NCBI GenBank assembly: GCA_036676195.1
Contig: JAKFDK010000056.1
Span: 57,434 to 121,433 of the forward strand
Direction of reading: 5' to 3'
From: JAKFDK01 sp036676195
GTDB lineage: Bacteria > Bacillota > Sulfobacillia > Symbiobacteriales > ZC4RG38
Length of the DNA: 64,000 bases
Both the position numbers and the translations under genes were made by a program. Shown here one piece after another: positions 61,193 through 64,000 of the stretch (position 1 is its first letter; each line of letters opens with the position of its first letter). The notes under the pieces were generated by a model. It was not told where the DNA came from, ran no database searches, and saw only the letters and a program-made list of their open reading frames with translations.

Positions 61193-63487
61193 TCAGAGCA
61201 GCGGGTGCTCGTGCATGGCCTTGAGCCGCTGCCAGCGGCGGTCGACTTCTGTCTGCAGGGCGTCAAGCTGGTCCCGGTACTCGGGCTTGAGCAGATGGCG
61301 GGTCTTGCCCATATAGCGGACCCACTCGGCCACCGGCACCTTCTGGCCCAGGGCCTCGGGGTCGTGGGTGAGGCGGGTCTGGCCCTTCTCGATCTCGTAC
61401 AGCGGGAAAAAGCAGGAGTTCACCGCCGCCTGGACGATCTCGGTGCCCAACTCCTCCGGCGACTTCCAGTTCAGCGGGCAGTGAATCAGCAGCTTGCCGT
61501 AAACCGGCCCGACATGGGTGGCGTACCACTGCGCCTTGGCCGCCTTGCGCACCATGTCCTGGGCAAAGCCCTGGATGCCGGTGAACACGTAGGGCATGTT
61601 ACAGGCCGCCATGATCTGCACCGTGTCCTTGTGGTGAAACCACTTGCCGCCCTGCTTCGACCCCACATGGCTGGTGGAGGTCATGTGCCCCAGTGGCGTG
61701 CTGTACGAAAGCTGGCTGCCGGTGTTCATATAGCCTTCGTTGTCATACTCCAGAATGATCAGCCGGTGGCCGCGCAGGGCCGTGCCAATGGCCGGGCCCA
61801 TGCCAATGTCCATGCCGCCGTCACCGGTGACCATCACAAAGGTGATCTCCTCGCCCAGGGGCAGTTCGCCCCGGCGCTTGCGCTCATGGAACATCTCCAC
61901 CAGGCCAGAGAGGGTGGCGGCCCCGTTCTGGAACAGGTTGTGCAGGTAGGTGACCCGGTGCGAGGTGTACGGGTAGCCGGTGGTCACCACCATGGCGCAG
62001 CCGGTCTGGTACAGCACCACCACGTCGCCGGACAGACCCTTGAAGAACTGGTCCACCGAAGGGAAGATCCCGCAGCCGGGACAGGCGCCGTGGCCGGGGG
62101 CAATGCGCCGCGGCCGGTTCTGCAGGGCCCACAGCGGCGGGGCCTTCACCTGCAGGGGGCCGCCGGCCGGGTCTGCCTGCACCTGCACCAGTGGGGCCCG
62201 CAAGGCTTCCCGGTCCAGAGGCGGCAGGCCAGGGGGCAGACCGGGCGCACCCTCGCCAGTGGTCACCCGGTGGTAATCAAAGGGGGTGGCCACCTGGCCT
62301 TCCTCTGCCGCCGTCATCGCCTCCACAAAGAAACAGCGGGCATCGGCCGGGTCAAATTCCTTGCCGCCCAGGCCGTAAATGCGTGACAGCACCAGGGTGG
62401 TATTGAGCGGGTCGTCCTTGAGGGCGGCCTTGACCTCATGGGTCATGTTGCCACCGCCGGAGCCGAAGGAGTCGGCCCGGTCGCCCACCAGCACCACTTT
62501 CACATGGCGCAGCGCGTCACGGATCGCGGCCGCCGGGAACGGCCGCAGCACGTTGGGGCTGATCACTCCCACCGGCAGGCCCTGCTCTCTTAATTCATCC
62601 GCCACTTCCTTGGCGGTTTCAGCGGCGCTATTTAATAGGAAGAGAGCCACGTCGGCGTCTTCCATGCGGTAGGTGTCCAGCACCGGGTGGTGGCGGCCGG
62701 TCAGTGCGCCCCACTCCTGCATCAGTTCCGGCAGCACGCGGCGGGCGGCCTCCATGGCCAGGTGCTGCTGGTACTTGTTGTTGATCAGGTCCGGATCATT
62801 CATATAGGGGCCAATAGTGACCGGCCGGCTGGGGTCCAGGGCATGGGGGAATTCCGGCGGGGTACCCAGAAATGCCTGCACCGGGCCACGCTCGGCAAAA
62901 TGCTGCACCCGTCGCTTCTGGTGGCTGGTAAAGAAGCCGTCGTAGGCTACCAGCACCGGCAGGCGTATCTCAGGGTGCTCGCCCAGCCGCACCGCGATGA
63001 TGTTCATGTCGTACACTGCCTGCGGGTCCCGGGCCAGCAGCACGATCCAGCCGGTGTTGAGTGAAAAATACAGGTCGGAATGGTCGCCGCGGATGTCCAG
63101 CGGGCCGGAAACGGTGCGCGTCACCAGGTTCAGCACCGCCGGCATGCGGGTGCCCGCCTGCACCGGCATTTGCTCCAGGGCGTACAGGTAGCCGTTGGCC
63201 GAGGTGGCGTTGAACACCCGGCCGCCGCCGGTGGATGCCCCGTAGCAGATGCCGGCGGCGCCGTGCTCACCATCGGCCGGGACCATGACAATGTCGTGCC
63301 CGCCTTCGGCCTTCAGTTCGTCCAGAATCTCGGCAATTTCCGTGGATGGCGTGATGGGGTAATAGCCCATCAGGTGATAGTTCACATGGCTGGCGGCCAG
63401 GGCGGCCATTTCGTTGCCGGTCTTGAAGCCCACCGTCTGCTCGGCCGGCCGGGTCATCGCCTTCAGGTCGCTTTCTTCAATGGCCAC
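61193..63487 (-). CDS. 2-oxoacid (pyruvate-type):ferredoxin oxidoreductase, fused alpha-beta subunit
   Basis: 764 aa. The N-terminal half is the alpha subunit: KTGNEMAALAASHVNY, GYYPITPSTEIAEIL, ADGEHGAAGICYGAS. After a linker the beta subunit follows: CPGCGIFPSVDQFF, thiamine-diphosphate motif VTGDGGMDIGMGPA ending EYDNEGYMNTG. The beta domain has the CPGC pair but few further cysteines, and the 4Fe-4S subunit is the next gene upstream. It oxidises a 2-oxoacid to acyl-CoA and reduces ferredoxin, which feeds NfnAB. Alpha-beta fusion is less common than separate subunits. Confidence 0.88.
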   Translation of the reverse strand: MAIEESDLKAMTRPAEQTVGFKTGNEMAALAASHVNYHLMGYYPITPSTEIAEILDELKAEGGHDIVMVPADGEHGAAGICYGASTGGGRVFNATSANGYLYALEQMPVQAGTRMPAVLNLVTRTVSGPLDIRGDHSDLYFSLNTGWIVLLARDPQAVYDMNIIAVRLGEHPEIRLPVLVAYDGFFTSHQKRRVQHFAERGPVQAFLGTPPEFPHALDPSRPVTIGPYMNDPDLINNKYQQHLAMEAARRVLPELMQEWGALTGRHHPVLDTYRMEDADVALFLLNSAAETAKEVADELREQGLPVGVISPNVLRPFPAAAIRDALRHVKVVLVGDRADSFGSGGGNMTHEVKAALKDDPLNTTLVLSRIYGLGGKEFDPADARCFFVEAMTAAEEGQVATPFDYHRVTTGEGAPGLPPGLPPLDREALRAPLVQVQADPAGGPLQVKAPPLWALQNRPRRIAPGHGACPGCGIFPSVDQFFKGLSGDVVVLYQTGCAMVVTTGYPYTSHRVTYLHNLFQNGAATLSGLVEMFHERKRRGELPLGEEITFVMVTGDGGMDIGMGPAIGTALRGHRLIILEYDNEGYMNTGSQLSYSTPLGHMTSTSHVGSKQGGKWFHHKDTVQIMAACNMPYVFTGIQGFAQDMVRKAAKAQWYATHVGPVYGKLLIHCPLNWKSPEELGTEIVQAAVNSCFFPLYEIEKGQTRLTHDPEALGQKVPVAEWVRYMGKTRHLLKPEYRDQLDALQTEVDRRWQRLKAMHEHPLL

Positions 63488-63493
63488 TTGGCT

Positions 63494-64000
63494 TTAGCTC
63501 CTTTCTTCTGCCGGCGTGCCCCAGGCACCCCAGCCGCTCTGCGACAGGATGGCGGCCCCGGCCGGGACTCCGGCCTGATCCAGCGCCAGCGGCACCCGCA
63601 GGCGGGTGGCCAGGTCGCCCACCTCGCGCTCCTTGGTGAGGGCGCCGGTGGGGCATTCCTGTACACAGTGCATACAGCCCTTGCAGTACTGGAAGTCTAT
63701 GCCGACCAGGCGCAGGGCGGGGTGGCCTTGCACCGTCTGGCCGGTGGGCTCCCACACAAAACAGTAGTCCGGGCAGACCAGATCACAGATGGAACAGTCC
63801 ACGCACAGGTCCCGGTGCAGCACCGGCAGATAGCCCTGGCGGGAGGCGCTCACGTCTTTGTGCACCGTACTGCCCGGGGTGGTCAGCACCGCCCCCAGCG
63901 GGGCGGTCCGGTAACCCACCACCGGCCCGGAATTTGCCGCCGCCCGCCTCGCCGCTGCGCTCGCGGCCACCGCCGGCCCGCCGCATGTCGCCGCCGGCCC
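63494..64000 (-). CDS. 2-oxoacid:ferredoxin oxidoreductase gamma/delta-type subunit (5' end beyond window)
   Basis: The frame is open to the window edge. Two 4Fe-4S motifs are clear: CVDCSICDLVCPDYC and CKGCMHCVQECPTGA. The region before them (GYRTAPLGAVLTTPGSTVHK, DVSASRQGYLP) resembles the gamma-delta junction of Por enzymes. An Ala-rich linker lies further upstream (AASAAARRAAANSG), so this may be a gamma-delta fusion. It lies 6 nt from the alpha-beta gene. Confidence 0.8.
   Translation of the reverse strand, partial: GPAATCGGPAVAASAAARRAAANSGPVVGYRTAPLGAVLTTPGSTVHKDVSASRQGYLPVLHRDLCVDCSICDLVCPDYCFVWEPTGQTVQGHPALRLVGIDFQYCKGCMHCVQECPTGALTKEREVGDLATRLRVPLALDQAGVPAGAAILSQSGWGAWGTPAEERS

Overview
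The window looks like the chromosome of a high-GC, endospore-forming Gram-positive bacterium (Firmicutes; a Symbiobacterium-like thermophile would fit, but I cannot prove the genus). The reasons are strong GGAGG ribosome binding sites with many GTG/TTG starts, a YtrA-type GntR/ABC operon, S-layer homology domains, PrkA (a sporulation-associated kinase) and electron-bifurcating NfnAB next to a 2-oxoacid:ferredoxin oxidoreductase. Almost all host genes lie on the minus strand.

Positions 1-26500 are ordinary chromosome. They hold an ABC exporter with a large secreted/membrane partner (1-3.6 kb), DinB and CGNR proteins, a GntR-controlled five-gene ABC operon with a palindromic operator (5.7-9.6 kb), a Fur-boxed siderophore-iron uptake operon (9.7-13.8 kb), an unknown membrane hydrolase operon (14.3-18.2 kb), a decayed MFS transporter, a third ABC cluster (19.1-22.2 kb), and a haem-related cluster with AhbA/AhbB-type siroheme decarboxylase subunits, ScdA-N, cupin, CopD-like and cysteine desulfurase genes (22.3-26.3 kb).

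The striking part is 26.5-58.8 kb. The prkA gene is cut into at least three pieces (26517-26915, 32350-32916, 58722-58808), which join in frame without overlap or gap if two segments are removed. Element 1 (26906-32359, about 5.4 kb) has a large serine recombinase whose stop codon overlaps the attachment core. It also carries a two-HTH regulator with divergent promoters, a 70-aa gene, a CPBP membrane protease, and a TPR protein whose 3' end overlaps a 36-codon secreted-peptide gene ending CTYPLPPC, the layout of Rap-Phr (RRNPP) systems. Element 2 (32904-58734, about 25.8 kb) is bounded by a perfect 13-bp direct repeat. It carries a second serine recombinase, decaying hydantoinase/oxoprolinase-type catabolic genes, and two giant repeat-rich surface proteins (2409 and 3235 aa). 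By analogy with the skin element in sigK, these may be intervening elements excised to rebuild a sporulation gene, with element 1 possibly under peptide control. The 5' half of prkA is not in the window, so a third interruption to the right is possible.

Positions 58.8-64 kb carry nfnB, nfnA, a fused alpha-beta 2-oxoacid:ferredoxin oxidoreductase and its ferredoxin-type subunit (cut by the window edge). Together they would exchange electrons between 2-oxoacids, ferredoxin, NADH and NADPH.
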